From NCBI RefSeq assembly GCF_900104785.1, contig NZ_LT629733.1:2831001-2895000 (forward strand): DNA of 64,000 nucleotides, read 5' to 3'. The translations under genes were made by a program, and so were the position numbers. A model generated the notes under the pieces. That model saw only the letters and a program-made list of their open reading frames with translations. It searched no databases and was not told the origin of the DNA. This document shows positions 27,411 through 35,521 of the stretch, piece by piece (the first letter of the stretch is position 1; every line of letters starts with the position of its first letter). The stretch comes from Formosa sp. Hel1_31_208. Lineage in GTDB: Bacteria > Bacteroidota > Bacteroidia > Flavobacteriales > Flavobacteriaceae.

Positions 27411-28310
27411 ATGAAGTCATTTATTACTACATTTTTAATTATTGGTATTGTAGCAAGCAATTTGACATATGCTCAAACCACCCTGCAATATCGTCTAAAT
27501 GCCGGTGACACATTTAAAGTACTACAAACTGCCAAACAAGATATTGTCCAAAACATGAACGGGTCTAAACATGAAATGACTAATCTACTTGAAGGTGATT
27601 TTACTTTTTCTGTTGAAATCGTTACTGACAGCTTGTATCATATTAAATTTAAATTTGATCGCTTTAAAATGATTTCAACATCAAATTTATTAGGCGAGAT
27701 TTTTAAGATTAATACTAAAGACGAAATTCCAGAGGATGATATACAAGGTAAAATATTTGCTCAGTTGGTGACAACAGATCTATATATGGAAATGTACAAA
27801 ACAGGACAAATCAAGTCTGTTTCGGGATCTGAAAAGCTTATTGATAATATGATTAATTCGGCTGGTGACTTTGATGACTTTACTCGAGAGATGATGAAGG
27901 AATCGGTTAGAAAAGAGTTTGGCAATGAAAGCTTAGCGCAAAGTTTTGAACAAATGACTTACATTTACACGAATAAAAGTTTACGCACTGGTGACTCTTG
28001 GAGTAATAATTTTGATGGTGAAATGTCCGCTACTAATGTATGGACTTTAGAACAGATTACAAATGATGACGTTTTTATTAAAGGGACGAGTGATGTCATC
28101 TTTATGACTGATGATGGTGCCATTGCAATGAATTTAACTGGAAAAATGACGACTGATATAGTATCTTCACTTCAAACTGGTTTTATTAAAAGGATGACGT
28201 CAACATCTAATGACTCAGGAATCTCTATCATGCGAGACATGAAGAATGTAGAAGTACCAACGACAATTATTTCAGAAATAACATACAAAATAGAAAAACA
28301 TGTTCAATAA
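27411..28310 (+). CDS. Secreted DUF6263-like protein
   Basis: A 299-residue exported protein with a signal peptide (residues 1-21, ending TYAQ). TTLQYRLNAGDTFKVLQTAKQ near residue 22 and the C-terminal beta-rich part resemble the DUF6263 family of Bacteroidota periplasmic proteins, function unknown. Its stop overlaps the start of the next gene by 11 bases (28300-28310), so the two are probably translationally coupled. The 249-base region between rpmH and this gene contains the rpmH promoter; I see no clear promoter for this gene. Confidence 0.75.
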   Translation: MKSFITTFLIIGIVASNLTYAQTTLQYRLNAGDTFKVLQTAKQDIVQNMNGSKHEMTNLLEGDFTFSVEIVTDSLYHIKFKFDRFKMISTSNLLGEIFKINTKDEIPEDDIQGKIFAQLVTTDLYMEMYKTGQIKSVSGSEKLIDNMINSAGDFDDFTREMMKESVRKEFGNESLAQSFEQMTYIYTNKSLRTGDSWSNNFDGEMSATNVWTLEQITNDDVFIKGTSDVIFMTDDGAIAMNLTGKMTTDIVSSLQTGFIKRMTSTSNDSGISIMRDMKNVEVPTTIISEITYKIEKHVQ

Positions 28311-28857
28311 AAATATAAAGCTTGTCATTACAGGTTTAATTATCGCTTACGCTGTATATCAATTTACCGAAGGCTATATTGGCAATGGTATTATGTATAT
28401 ATTATTATCATTTATATTTATATTTCTTTACTTTAAAAATGAGTTCATTCTGCTTGCATTCTTAAGACTTAGAAAACAGGATTTCGAAGGTGCAAAAAAA
28501 TGGTTGAATAAAATTAAAAACCCTTCCAGCGCTTTGGTAAAAAAACAAGAAGGCTATTACAATTATTTAAACGGTATTATGGTGGCTCAGTCAAATATGA
28601 ATGATGCTGAAAAATATTTCAAAAAAGCCTTAGGGTTAGGATTATCGATGGATCACGATGTTGCTATGGCTAAATTAAATCTTGCCGGAATTGCTTTTAG
28701 CAAGCGCAGACCTTTAGAAGCTAAGCAGTTACTTAGTGAAGCTCAAAAATTGGATAAACGCGGTATTCTTACCGAGCAAATTAAAATGATGAAAGATGGC
28801 ATGAAACGTTCTCAAGGTCCAAAACAACATTACGGCAATAGAAATATGAGACGATAA
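28300..28857 (+). CDS. Membrane-anchored TPR-like protein
   Basis: A 185-residue protein with two N-terminal membrane segments (about 7-22 and 28-50) and a helical C-terminal part with tetratricopeptide-type helices: DFEGAKKWLNKIKNPSSAL, MNDAEKYFKKALGLGL and ALAKLNLAGIAFSKRRPLEA-like repeats. It overlaps the previous gene by 11 bases. It probably acts as a scaffold in the inner membrane with the secreted DUF6263-like protein, inferred only from the overlap. No family name is certain. Confidence 0.7.
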   Translation: MFNKNIKLVITGLIIAYAVYQFTEGYIGNGIMYILLSFIFIFLYFKNEFILLAFLRLRKQDFEGAKKWLNKIKNPSSALVKKQEGYYNYLNGIMVAQSNMNDAEKYFKKALGLGLSMDHDVAMAKLNLAGIAFSKRRPLEAKQLLSEAQKLDKRGILTEQIKMMKDGMKRSQGPKQHYGNRNMRR

Positions 28858-28948
28858 TCATCTCTAATTCACTGTCAATCATCGACTTAAATCGACAAAA
28901 ATATACGTTTCTCTAAGATTATACACCTTTTAACGACTATTTTACAGT

Positions 28949-28964
28949 AGCCCATAAAAGGGCT
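28949..28964. repeat. Short inverted repeat AGCCC-N6-GGGCT ahead of a -7 box
   Basis: A perfect 5-bp inverted repeat two bases upstream of TAGCTTTG. Its position in the promoter spacer suits an operator, but five bases can occur by chance. Confidence 0.35.
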
Positions 28965-28965
28965 C

Positions 28966-28973
28966 TAGCTTTG
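28966..28973 (+). promoter_or_regulatory. Putative -7 box before the GTG-start gene at 28996
   Basis: TAGCTTTG fits TAnnTTTG, and the GTG start is 22 bases further on. Confidence 0.45.
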
Positions 28974-28995
28974 TCTAAAACTAAATACTTTAGAC

Positions 28996-29682
28996 GTGAG
29001 AATATGTATAAACCTCATTGTATTTTTACTTATGTTTTCGGCTTTTTCACAAGAGCCTAAAACCTATTTTGAATATGAAATAGCAAAGCATTTAAAAGCC
29101 TATAAGACGAAATCAGACGCGGCCATTAAAAATGACAATCGCGAATATGCGCAGTTTTTGTTCGATTCGTTATTTACTAACTATTTAAAAAATAGCTATG
29201 TTTTAGACATGCAAATTAAAATGGTTAAAGGTGGTATTTTGAACACTTCAGATATTGAGCATTCCTTTCTTTTAATTACAAAAACCGCATGGGAGCAAAT
29301 AAATCGCGATGAAATTAAAGCAATTAATAAAATGGCCAAAATGTATAAAGACCAAATGGATATTGTGATTTTATTTTGGACTTCTAAATCTGTGGCCAAA
29401 GACCGTTCTAGAGATTATAATTCACTTATAAATATCACTTATGTGAATGAGCGAGACAATAACGCCAATCAAATTATTAAACCATACAAACATTCGTTTG
29501 GTGCGCCTGCATGTTTTTACATTTCTGAGGAAAAGAAACTAGTCAATATTGATCGGAAATTTACACTTCATTTGAAGAACGATGATACTGGAGTTGCTTT
29601 TGAAACTGCTCATGAGCAAATTAAATTAATCCTTTTTGGAAACGACAACTCTAACGAAGCTATTATAACAACCTTACACTAA
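28996..29682 (+). CDS. Secreted protein with thioredoxin-like fold lacking CxxC
   Basis: A 228-residue protein with a signal peptide ending AFSQ. The segment MDIVILFWTSKSVAKDRSRD near residue 115 looks like the start of a thioredoxin/TlpA fold, where VLFWxxx[C]xxC would be expected; the two cysteines are replaced by Ser and Ala/Lys, so a redox role is unlikely. FGAPACFYISEEKKLVNI near 170 fits the following cis-Pro strand. Start is GTG; a nearby ATG is in a different frame. Function unknown; it may be a structural or binding relative of thiol-disulphide proteins. Confidence 0.6.
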   Translation: MRICINLIVFLLMFSAFSQEPKTYFEYEIAKHLKAYKTKSDAAIKNDNREYAQFLFDSLFTNYLKNSYVLDMQIKMVKGGILNTSDIEHSFLLITKTAWEQINRDEIKAINKMAKMYKDQMDIVILFWTSKSVAKDRSRDYNSLINITYVNERDNNANQIIKPYKHSFGAPACFYISEEKKLVNIDRKFTLHLKNDDTGVAFETAHEQIKLILFGNDNSNEAIITTLH

Positions 29683-29722
29683 AGACATAGAGCGCCATTA
29701 GGTGGTCTAAAAAACCAATCAT

Positions 29723-30667
29723 CTATGGTTTTACTGAATAATGCCCTTCTTTCGGAATCTTAATATAGTATGTCTTTCCAGAAGCATTATTTAATTTCGG
29801 TTCTCTTAACCAAGGGTTGTGAATCTTCAATATCTTATAGTTAATACCGAAACGTTCTGCAAACTTTGTGAAATCTGTTACCACAGTATCAACTTCTACT
29901 TTATAAGTTGGAATGGTTTGATATAAATCGTCTGTTGAAAAATTGAATCCATATTTCTTAGGATGATTGAGTATTTCCTTCAAAGCAACAATTCTAAATA
30001 AATAACGCCCTGTTTCTTCACCGAGCAATAAGTCATAATAATCTGCAACTCCTTGTTCGCTTAATCGTCTTGATATTCCCGAATTTCCAGCATTATATGC
30101 CGCTGCAGCCAAAGTCCATGAACCCAATTTTTCTTTCGCTTTCAATAAATATTTACAAGCGACTTCAGTAGCCATTTCTAGATGATAGCGTTCATCAACG
30201 TTAGAATTGATTTCCAATCCATTTTCACGCCCTGTTGTTTTCATAATTTGCCAAACACCTCGCGCTCCGGCAGGTGAAACAGCGTTTGTAAGACCGCTCT
30301 CGATAACCGCTAAATATTTAAAATCTTCGGGAACACCATTCTTTTTTAAAATAGATTCAATCACTGGAAAGTATTTCTCAGCTCTCTTGAACATCAACAG
30401 TCCATTAGATTGCCAGTAGGTATTTACCAATAATTCACGATCCATACGTTCATATATATCGGGATCTTCTAACGGCATTGGTTCTCCCGCAAAATTTAAA
30501 TTTTCAGGAACAGAAAGCGCATAAATATTATAATCATTGATGATCTTTGGTGGATCTATCACCTCCTTCTTATCCGTTAGACCATTTTCGGCTTGGACAG
30601 CAAAAATAAATAGCCCAGACACACAGATTAAACCAATTGCTGCTAAAATATTTTTAATAAACGTCAT
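29723..30667 (-). CDS. Lytic transglycosylase (SLT domain, MltD-like)
   Basis: A 314-residue periplasmic muramidase that cleaves peptidoglycan glycan strands to 1,6-anhydro ends. After a signal or anchor helix (7-25) comes the SLT catalytic domain (about 100-235). The catalytic Glu123 is in YLAVIESGL, followed by SPAGARGVWQIM near 130-141 and AAAAYNAGNSGI near 195, both hallmark goose-lysozyme-type motifs. A C-terminal segment (about 255-310) ends KTYYIKIPKEG and may be a LysM-like module. It is transcribed toward the preceding secreted gene. Confidence 0.92.
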   Translation of the reverse strand: MTFIKNILAAIGLICVSGLFIFAVQAENGLTDKKEVIDPPKIINDYNIYALSVPENLNFAGEPMPLEDPDIYERMDRELLVNTYWQSNGLLMFKRAEKYFPVIESILKKNGVPEDFKYLAVIESGLTNAVSPAGARGVWQIMKTTGRENGLEINSNVDERYHLEMATEVACKYLLKAKEKLGSWTLAAAAYNAGNSGISRRLSEQGVADYYDLLLGEETGRYLFRIVALKEILNHPKKYGFNFSTDDLYQTIPTYKVEVDTVVTDFTKFAERFGINYKILKIHNPWLREPKLNNASGKTYYIKIPKEGHYSVKP

Positions 30668-30698
30668 AATTCATTTTTTTACTAAAGTATAAAATTAA

Positions 30699-30716
30699 AT
30701 GCTTGCTTTCAAGCAT
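30699..30716 (-). terminator. Weak terminator at the end of the alpha/beta hydrolase gene
   Basis: A perfect 7-bp inverted repeat ATGCTTG/CAAGCAT with a 4-base loop overlaps the stop codon at 30709, followed on the minus strand by a T-rich but interrupted stretch. Confidence 0.4.
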
Positions 30717-31377
30717 CTTGGAGTATTAGTTTTGGTAAATTCTCGTTAAACCATTTGTACTTATTTATGATCATAATATGCGTACCTCCCTTAATAACGA
30801 TACAATTACCTTTACAGGAATGTGGAAATACCATATCCTTATCTCCATGAATATAAATAGCTTCTTCAACCGGTTGATGTTGATTCCATTCAATAACATT
30901 TTCAATAGCCCAATCTAAGTATTGTTTATCATTTACAGATAAATACTTTTTGTATAATTCTATGCGCTTTGTAATTGTCTCTCCAAAGGCATACTTGGCC
31001 AATACGTCAATATTACTTACTAATTGTGTTGGTAATAGTTTATACGCTTTAGTGAACCTCATTACCTTCATTCGTTTTGGAAGTTCATGTTTAGATTTTA
31101 CACTGGATACAACAATTAATTTTCGCAGCTCCATATACTTACTCATTTCTTGAACCAGCATACCTCCAAAGGACACTCCTAATAATACCACATTATCATG
31201 TGTTATTTTATTTATCATACGCTTGGCATAGGACTCTAGCGACTCATGTTTAACAGGAATTATCCACTCTAACCAATGGATTTCAAATTGGTCTTCTGGT
31301 AATTTGATATGCTCAAAAATACTTGGATTTGCTGCCAATCCAGGCATTAAATACACATGTATAATTTCTTGTTGCAT
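30709..31377 (-). CDS. Alpha/beta hydrolase
   Basis: A 222-residue protein of the alpha/beta hydrolase fold. The nucleophile elbow GVSFGG has Ser69, the oxyanion region MPGLAANPSIF is at 11-21, and a likely catalytic His is in KGGTHIMII near residue 200, with the acid probably at DKDM near 180. There is no signal peptide, so it is cytoplasmic. The substrate is unknown. It lies between a lytic transglycosylase gene and a GNAT-like gene, transcribed away from the latter. Confidence 0.85.
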   Translation of the reverse strand: MQQEIIHVYLMPGLAANPSIFEHIKLPEDQFEIHWLEWIIPVKHESLESYAKRMINKITHDNVVLLGVSFGGMLVQEMSKYMELRKLIVVSSVKSKHELPKRMKVMRFTKAYKLLPTQLVSNIDVLAKYAFGETITKRIELYKKYLSVNDKQYLDWAIENVIEWNQHQPVEEAIYIHGDKDMVFPHSCKGNCIVIKGGTHIMIINKYKWFNENLPKLILQDA

Positions 31378-31421
31378 AAGCCTTTAAACTAAACGTTTTT
31401 TAATATCTATGATATTTTTCG

Positions 31422-31429
31422 TAAATTTG
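31422..31429 (+). promoter_or_regulatory. Putative -7 box of the small GNAT-like gene
   Basis: TAAATTTG fits TAnnTTTG, 65 bases before the ATG at 31495. Confidence 0.45.
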
Positions 31430-31434
31430 CATCA

Positions 31435-31452
31435 CAAAACTATACAAAAGTA
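31435..31452 (-). promoter_or_regulatory. Two overlapping -7 boxes for the alpha/beta hydrolase gene
   Basis: On the minus strand TAGTTTTG (31435-31442) and TACTTTTG (31445-31452) both match TAnnTTTG. They are interleaved with the divergent box at 31422. Confidence 0.4.
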
Positions 31453-31494
31453 TAGTTCTACCCTACCGACCATTGAAATAAAATACAAAATATT

Positions 31495-31791
31495 ATGATT
31501 GATGCTGCTGAATTAACAGACAATGACTTTTTACGTCAATTTGAATTAAAAGTAGATGGTGAACTTGCAAAGATTGAGTATTCGCTACAAGACCGAAAAA
31601 TCTTTTTAACTAAACTCATTATACCTGACGGTATTTCAAATGACGACTTTGAAGAAGAATTTTTAACACTGGTGTTTGAAAATATCGCAGAACGGAACAT
31701 TAGTGTGGTTCCAACAAGTCCTGAAATTGCAAAATTTATTAGGCGACATAGAAAATATAAAAAGATGCTACCCGTTGGCATCAGAATATAA
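31495..31791 (+). CDS. Small GNAT-like N-acetyltransferase (YidJ/YjdJ-type)
   Basis: A 98-residue single-domain protein resembling the minimal GNAT acetyltransferases. KVDGELAKIEYSLQDRKIFL is the first beta hairpin, ENIAERNISVVPTSPEIAKF matches the usual late helix-strand with a Pro, and the C-terminal RRHRKYKKMLPVGIRI is basic. The full-size acetyl-CoA binding loop is not clear at this size. Substrate unknown. A strong terminator follows. Confidence 0.75.
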   Translation: MIDAAELTDNDFLRQFELKVDGELAKIEYSLQDRKIFLTKLIIPDGISNDDFEEEFLTLVFENIAERNISVVPTSPEIAKFIRRHRKYKKMLPVGIRI

Positions 31792-31796
31792 GACAA

Positions 31797-31831
31797 AAAA
31801 AAATCCGAAGTTTAATACTTCGGATTTTTTT
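31797..31831. terminator. Strong bidirectional terminator
   Basis: A 14-bp perfect stem with core ATCCGAAG/CTTCGGAT, a 7-base loop, and A/T runs. It separates the GNAT-like gene from the convergent lipoprotein gene. Confidence 0.93.
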
Positions 31832-31847
31832 GTATCGAATAGGTAAA

Positions 31848-32375
31848 TTACTGTTTAGTATACACAAAGGTTAAATCTTCTTCTACTACTACTTCAAAAT
31901 TATCATCTAAAATTTCATAGCCTTCTGGTATTACGAAAGTCATTGTATTTCCACTTACAGTCGCTATAACAGTAAACATATCTTCATCAATTACAGTTAC
32001 AGTATTACCACTTACGGTGTAAGACATGCTATATGTATCTTCTTCAATAAAGCAATTTATAGTATAAGTAAACTCGTCCGTTGTTCCAACTACAAGTTCG
32101 GCCTCAACATCTAAATATGAATTTGTATTAATTGTTCCTGTTCCATTTGCTCCAAAAGAAATGGTTTCATTAAGGTAACAATCTGATTCTATCAAAAGGT
32201 CATTTGATGCAGTTCCATTATTATCAATGTCAATACTAGTCTCGGTAAGCAATGACGTTAATTGCCATGTTCCTACTACATTAGCATCTGTGGTTCCACC
32301 ATCATCATCACTAGAACAAGAGGATGTTAAAACTAATGCTGACAATACAAATAGATTTAGAAAAAATTTTTTCAT
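31848..32375 (-). CDS. Lipocalin-like lipoprotein
   Basis: A 175-residue lipoprotein (TSSC, Cys20) followed by an acidic SSDDDGG tether. VVGTWQLTSLLTETSIDIDN near residue 33 is the lipocalin-like opening seen in many flavobacterial lipoproteins (GTWxL). The rest is a beta barrel with late KGN-like TVSGNTVTVIDEDMFTVIA strands. A segment TSIDIDNNGTASNDLLIESDC at about 46-66 resembles a Ca-binding DxNxxG loop, and the same pattern is found in the lipoprotein at 52847. Function unknown; probably a small-ligand or scaffold protein in the outer membrane. Confidence 0.78.
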   Translation of the reverse strand: MKKFFLNLFVLSALVLTSSCSSDDDGGTTDANVVGTWQLTSLLTETSIDIDNNGTASNDLLIESDCYLNETISFGANGTGTINTNSYLDVEAELVVGTTDEFTYTINCFIEEDTYSMSYTVSGNTVTVIDEDMFTVIATVSGNTMTFVIPEGYEILDDNFEVVVEEDLTFVYTKQ

Positions 32376-32438
32376 TTTAAATAAGTTGTTTTTGATTAAG
32401 CGGCAAATATAGTGTAAGAAATATACTACACAAATGTT

Positions 32439-33764
32439 CTAGTGTAATATTTCTTGTAGAAACTGAAATCTAACCATTCCATCATCTTCAATTTCAGATA
32501 ATTGAACTTTTTGAAGTGTATTGACCAATGCAGGATCCCAAGGCGCTTTTACTTTTACATAGTTTTCAGTAAAGCCATGTATATAACCTTCCTTATTTTC
32601 ATTTTCAAAAAGTACCGTTCTTGTACTTCCAATCTGACTTTCATAAAATCCACGGCGCTTCTTAACAGACAAACCTCGAAGCATTTTACTTCGTTTGGCT
32701 CTTACATTCTTAGATACAACACCTTCCATAGTTGCCGCTGTGGTATTGTCACGCTCAGAATATGTAAAAACATGTAAATATGATATATCTAGTTCGTTAA
32801 GAAAATTGTAAGTTTCCAAAAACAACTCATCTGTTTCTCCCGGAAAGCCAACAATAACGTCAACACCAATGCAAGCATCAGGCATCGTTTCTTTAATCTG
32901 CGAAACGCGGTCTATGTATAGTTCTTTCATATAGCGGCGACGCATCAATTTTAAAATCTCATTACTACCGCTTTGTAACGGAATATGAAAATGGGGCACA
33001 AATGTCTTGCTTTTTGATACAAACTCAATTGTTTCATTCTTTAGTAAGTTAGGTTCTATTGAAGAAATGCGCAAACGTTCAATACCCTCAACGCTATCCA
33101 AAGCTTGCACTAGGTCGTAAAAGGTATGTTCGTGTTTCTTATTTCCAAATTCACCTTTTCCATAGTCTCCTATATTTACGCCTGTAAGTACAATTTCTTT
33201 GATATTCTTTGCCGAAATTTCCTTGGCATTTTGAAGTACATTCTCTAAGGTATCACTTCTAGATATGCCTCTTGCCAAAGGTATGGTACAATAGGTACAC
33301 TTATAATCGCAACCGTCTTGAACTTTTAAAAATGCACGTGTACGATCACCGAATGAATAACTCCCAACGTAAAAATCGGCTTCCTGAATTTCACAACTAT
33401 GTACCTCTCCCATATCGTTTTTTGAAAGGTCATTGAGATAATCGGTTATTTTAAATTTTTCTGTAGCTCCTAATACTAAATCTACGCCTTCTACATCAGC
33501 CAATTCTTGTGGTTTTAACTGCGCATAACAACCCACAGCAGCCACAAAGGCATCAGGGTTTACTTTCTGAGCTTGTTTTACAATAGATTTAAAGCGTTTA
33601 TCTGCGTTCTCGGTAACCGAACAGGTATTGATAACGTAGATGTCTGCTTTATCTTTAAAATCTACACGCTCAAAGCCTTCCGAAGAAAAATTTCTGGCAA
33701 TGGTCGAGGTTTCAGAAAAATTAAGTTTACAACCTAAGGTATAAAATGCGACTTTTTTATTCAT
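32439..33764 (-). CDS. mtaB: tRNA (t6A37-C2)-methylthiotransferase MtaB
   Basis: A 441-residue radical SAM enzyme that adds a methylthio group to t6A37 of tRNA. N-terminal UPF0004 domain: YTLGCKLNFSE near residue 8 and VINTCSVTENADKR near 45, with the conserved Cys residues. Radical SAM cluster: CDYKCTYCTIPLARG near 154-168. The TRAM domain is at the end. The start residues MNKKVAFYTLGCKLN are typical of MtaB rather than MiaB or RimO. It has its own promoter, overlapping that of the divergent SBP gene. Confidence 0.94.
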   Translation of the reverse strand: MNKKVAFYTLGCKLNFSETSTIARNFSSEGFERVDFKDKADIYVINTCSVTENADKRFKSIVKQAQKVNPDAFVAAVGCYAQLKPQELADVEGVDLVLGATEKFKITDYLNDLSKNDMGEVHSCEIQEADFYVGSYSFGDRTRAFLKVQDGCDYKCTYCTIPLARGISRSDTLENVLQNAKEISAKNIKEIVLTGVNIGDYGKGEFGNKKHEHTFYDLVQALDSVEGIERLRISSIEPNLLKNETIEFVSKSKTFVPHFHIPLQSGSNEILKLMRRRYMKELYIDRVSQIKETMPDACIGVDVIVGFPGETDELFLETYNFLNELDISYLHVFTYSERDNTTAATMEGVVSKNVRAKRSKMLRGLSVKKRRGFYESQIGSTRTVLFENENKEGYIHGFTENYVKVKAPWDPALVNTLQKVQLSEIEDDGMVRFQFLQEILH

Positions 33765-33818
33765 ATCTCTGTTAAGAGTTTCCGGGAGCTGAGAAATCTA
33801 TTTATATTTACTCGATTC

Positions 33819-33826
33819 TAATTTTG
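33819..33826 (+). promoter_or_regulatory. Putative -7 box for the SBP gene at 33847
   Basis: TAATTTTG fits TAnnTTTG, 20 bases before the ATG. Confidence 0.45.
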
Positions 33827-33832
33827 AGTGGG

Positions 33833-33840
33833 CAAATTTA
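33833..33840 (-). promoter_or_regulatory. Putative -7 box of mtaB
   Basis: TAAATTTG on the minus strand lies 68 bases before the mtaB start. It partly faces the plus-strand box at 33819, so these divergent promoters may interfere. Confidence 0.45.
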
Positions 33841-33846
33841 CAATTA

Positions 33847-35490
33847 ATGAGTAACATGCTAAAATGCGTACGCACTAAATATCTACTTCTAAGGCTAATT
33901 CTATCTTTTTTAGGTTCATTCCTACTCATTTCTTGTGGAAATGACACCGAAACAAATAAAGATCAGATGGTGTTTAAATATAACGAGCACAAAAATATTG
34001 GGTCATTAGATCCTGCGTTTGCAAAAGACAATGCAGATATTTGGGCTATTAATCAATTATTTAACGGTTTGGTTCAAATGGATGAGAACCTAAGTGTTAA
34101 GCCTTGCATAGCGAAAGATTGGACCATTTCAGAAGATGCACTTACCTATACATTCATGCTAAGAACTGATGTACAGTTCCATAAACATGCATTATTTGGT
34201 AGAGATTCAACACGACAAGTAAAGGCTAGTGATTTTGAGTATAGTTTTAATCGATTATTAGATAAAAAAGTAGCCTCTCCAGGGCGATGGATACTCAATA
34301 AGGTAGCCTCATTTAAAGCTATAAACGACTCTGAATTCCAAGTACAATTGACACAACCTTTTCCTGCATTTTTAGGGTTATTAACTATGAAATATTGCTC
34401 AGTTGTTCCTAAAGAAATTGTGGAATACTACGACAGTGACTTTCGAGCGCATCCAATTGGGACTGGTCCATTTCTGTTCAAGCGCTGGGAGGAGAATTTA
34501 AAGCTAGTTTTCCGAAGAAACAGCCAGTATTTTGAGCGTGATACGAGTGGAAATTCATTACCCTATTTAGAAGCTATAGCGATCACATTTTTACCTGATA
34601 AGCAAAGTGAATTTCTACAATTCGCACAAGGTAATATAGATTTCGTCTCGGGTCTAGACGCTTCCTATAAAGATGAAATCCTCACTGCAAATGGCAGCTT
34701 ACGCGATACTTATATAGAGGATGTTAATATGATTCGCGGACCCTATCTTAATACAGAATATCTGGCATTTTTTATGGATTCTGAGATTCCTGAAATGCAA
34801 TCACAGGTGTTAAGACAAGCCATAAATTATGGCTTTGATAGAAAAAAGATGATGACTTACTTGCGTAATGGTATCGGTATTCCTGCTCATGGTGGTTTTA
34901 TCCCTAAAGGCTTACCTGGGCATGACGCCACTATCGGTTTTACTTTTCAACCAAAAAAAGCCAAACAACTTGTTCAACAATTTAAAACTGAAACAGGTAT
35001 TTCTAATCCAGAAATCACCATAACTACCACAAGTAATTATTTGAGTTTTTGTGAATATATCCAAAGAGAACTTCAAAAAATTGGCATCACTGTATATGTG
35101 GATGTGATTCCTGCCGCCACCTTAAAAGACGCCAAAGCCAATGGAAAACTAGACCTTTTTAGAGCTAGTTGGGTCGCAGATTATCCAGATGCTGAAAATT
35201 ACCTGTCTTTATATTTCAGTGAAAATTTTGCACCTAATGGTCCTAATTATACCCATTTCAAAAGTAAACTATTTGACGCTTGGTATAAAGACGCCTTTAT
35301 GATAACAGACATCAAACAACGGGAATTATTATATACTAAAATGGATAGTTTGGTTATGTCTCAAACACCTGTTGTTCCTCTATTTTACGATGAAGTCGTG
35401 CGCTTTACAAGAAAAAATGTGTCTGGTTTAGGCATCAACCCAATCAATCTTTTAGATTTAAAACGAGTCAAAAAGAAACGTTTAGAGTAA
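33847..35490 (+). CDS. ABC transporter substrate-binding lipoprotein, peptide/nickel family (SBP_bac_5)
   Basis: A 547-residue lipoprotein (LLISC, Cys30) of the family 5 solute-binding proteins, which bind oligopeptides, dipeptides or metals. YNEHKNIGSLDPAFAKDNAD near 43, the mid AKDWTISEDALTYTFMLR near 95 and VRFTRKNVSGLGINPINL near the end match DppA/OppA-like proteins. No permease or ATPase is nearby, so its transporter is elsewhere or it has another role. Cys30 is a plausible lipid anchor but the signal region is long, and an ATG at codon 4 could also be the start. Confidence 0.9.
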   Translation: MSNMLKCVRTKYLLLRLILSFLGSFLLISCGNDTETNKDQMVFKYNEHKNIGSLDPAFAKDNADIWAINQLFNGLVQMDENLSVKPCIAKDWTISEDALTYTFMLRTDVQFHKHALFGRDSTRQVKASDFEYSFNRLLDKKVASPGRWILNKVASFKAINDSEFQVQLTQPFPAFLGLLTMKYCSVVPKEIVEYYDSDFRAHPIGTGPFLFKRWEENLKLVFRRNSQYFERDTSGNSLPYLEAIAITFLPDKQSEFLQFAQGNIDFVSGLDASYKDEILTANGSLRDTYIEDVNMIRGPYLNTEYLAFFMDSEIPEMQSQVLRQAINYGFDRKKMMTYLRNGIGIPAHGGFIPKGLPGHDATIGFTFQPKKAKQLVQQFKTETGISNPEITITTTSNYLSFCEYIQRELQKIGITVYVDVIPAATLKDAKANGKLDLFRASWVADYPDAENYLSLYFSENFAPNGPNYTHFKSKLFDAWYKDAFMITDIKQRELLYTKMDSLVMSQTPVVPLFYDEVVRFTRKNVSGLGINPINLLDLKRVKKKRLE

Positions 35491-35521
35491 AACAACAACA
35501 TTCCTTTTATCATCTTAAAGA

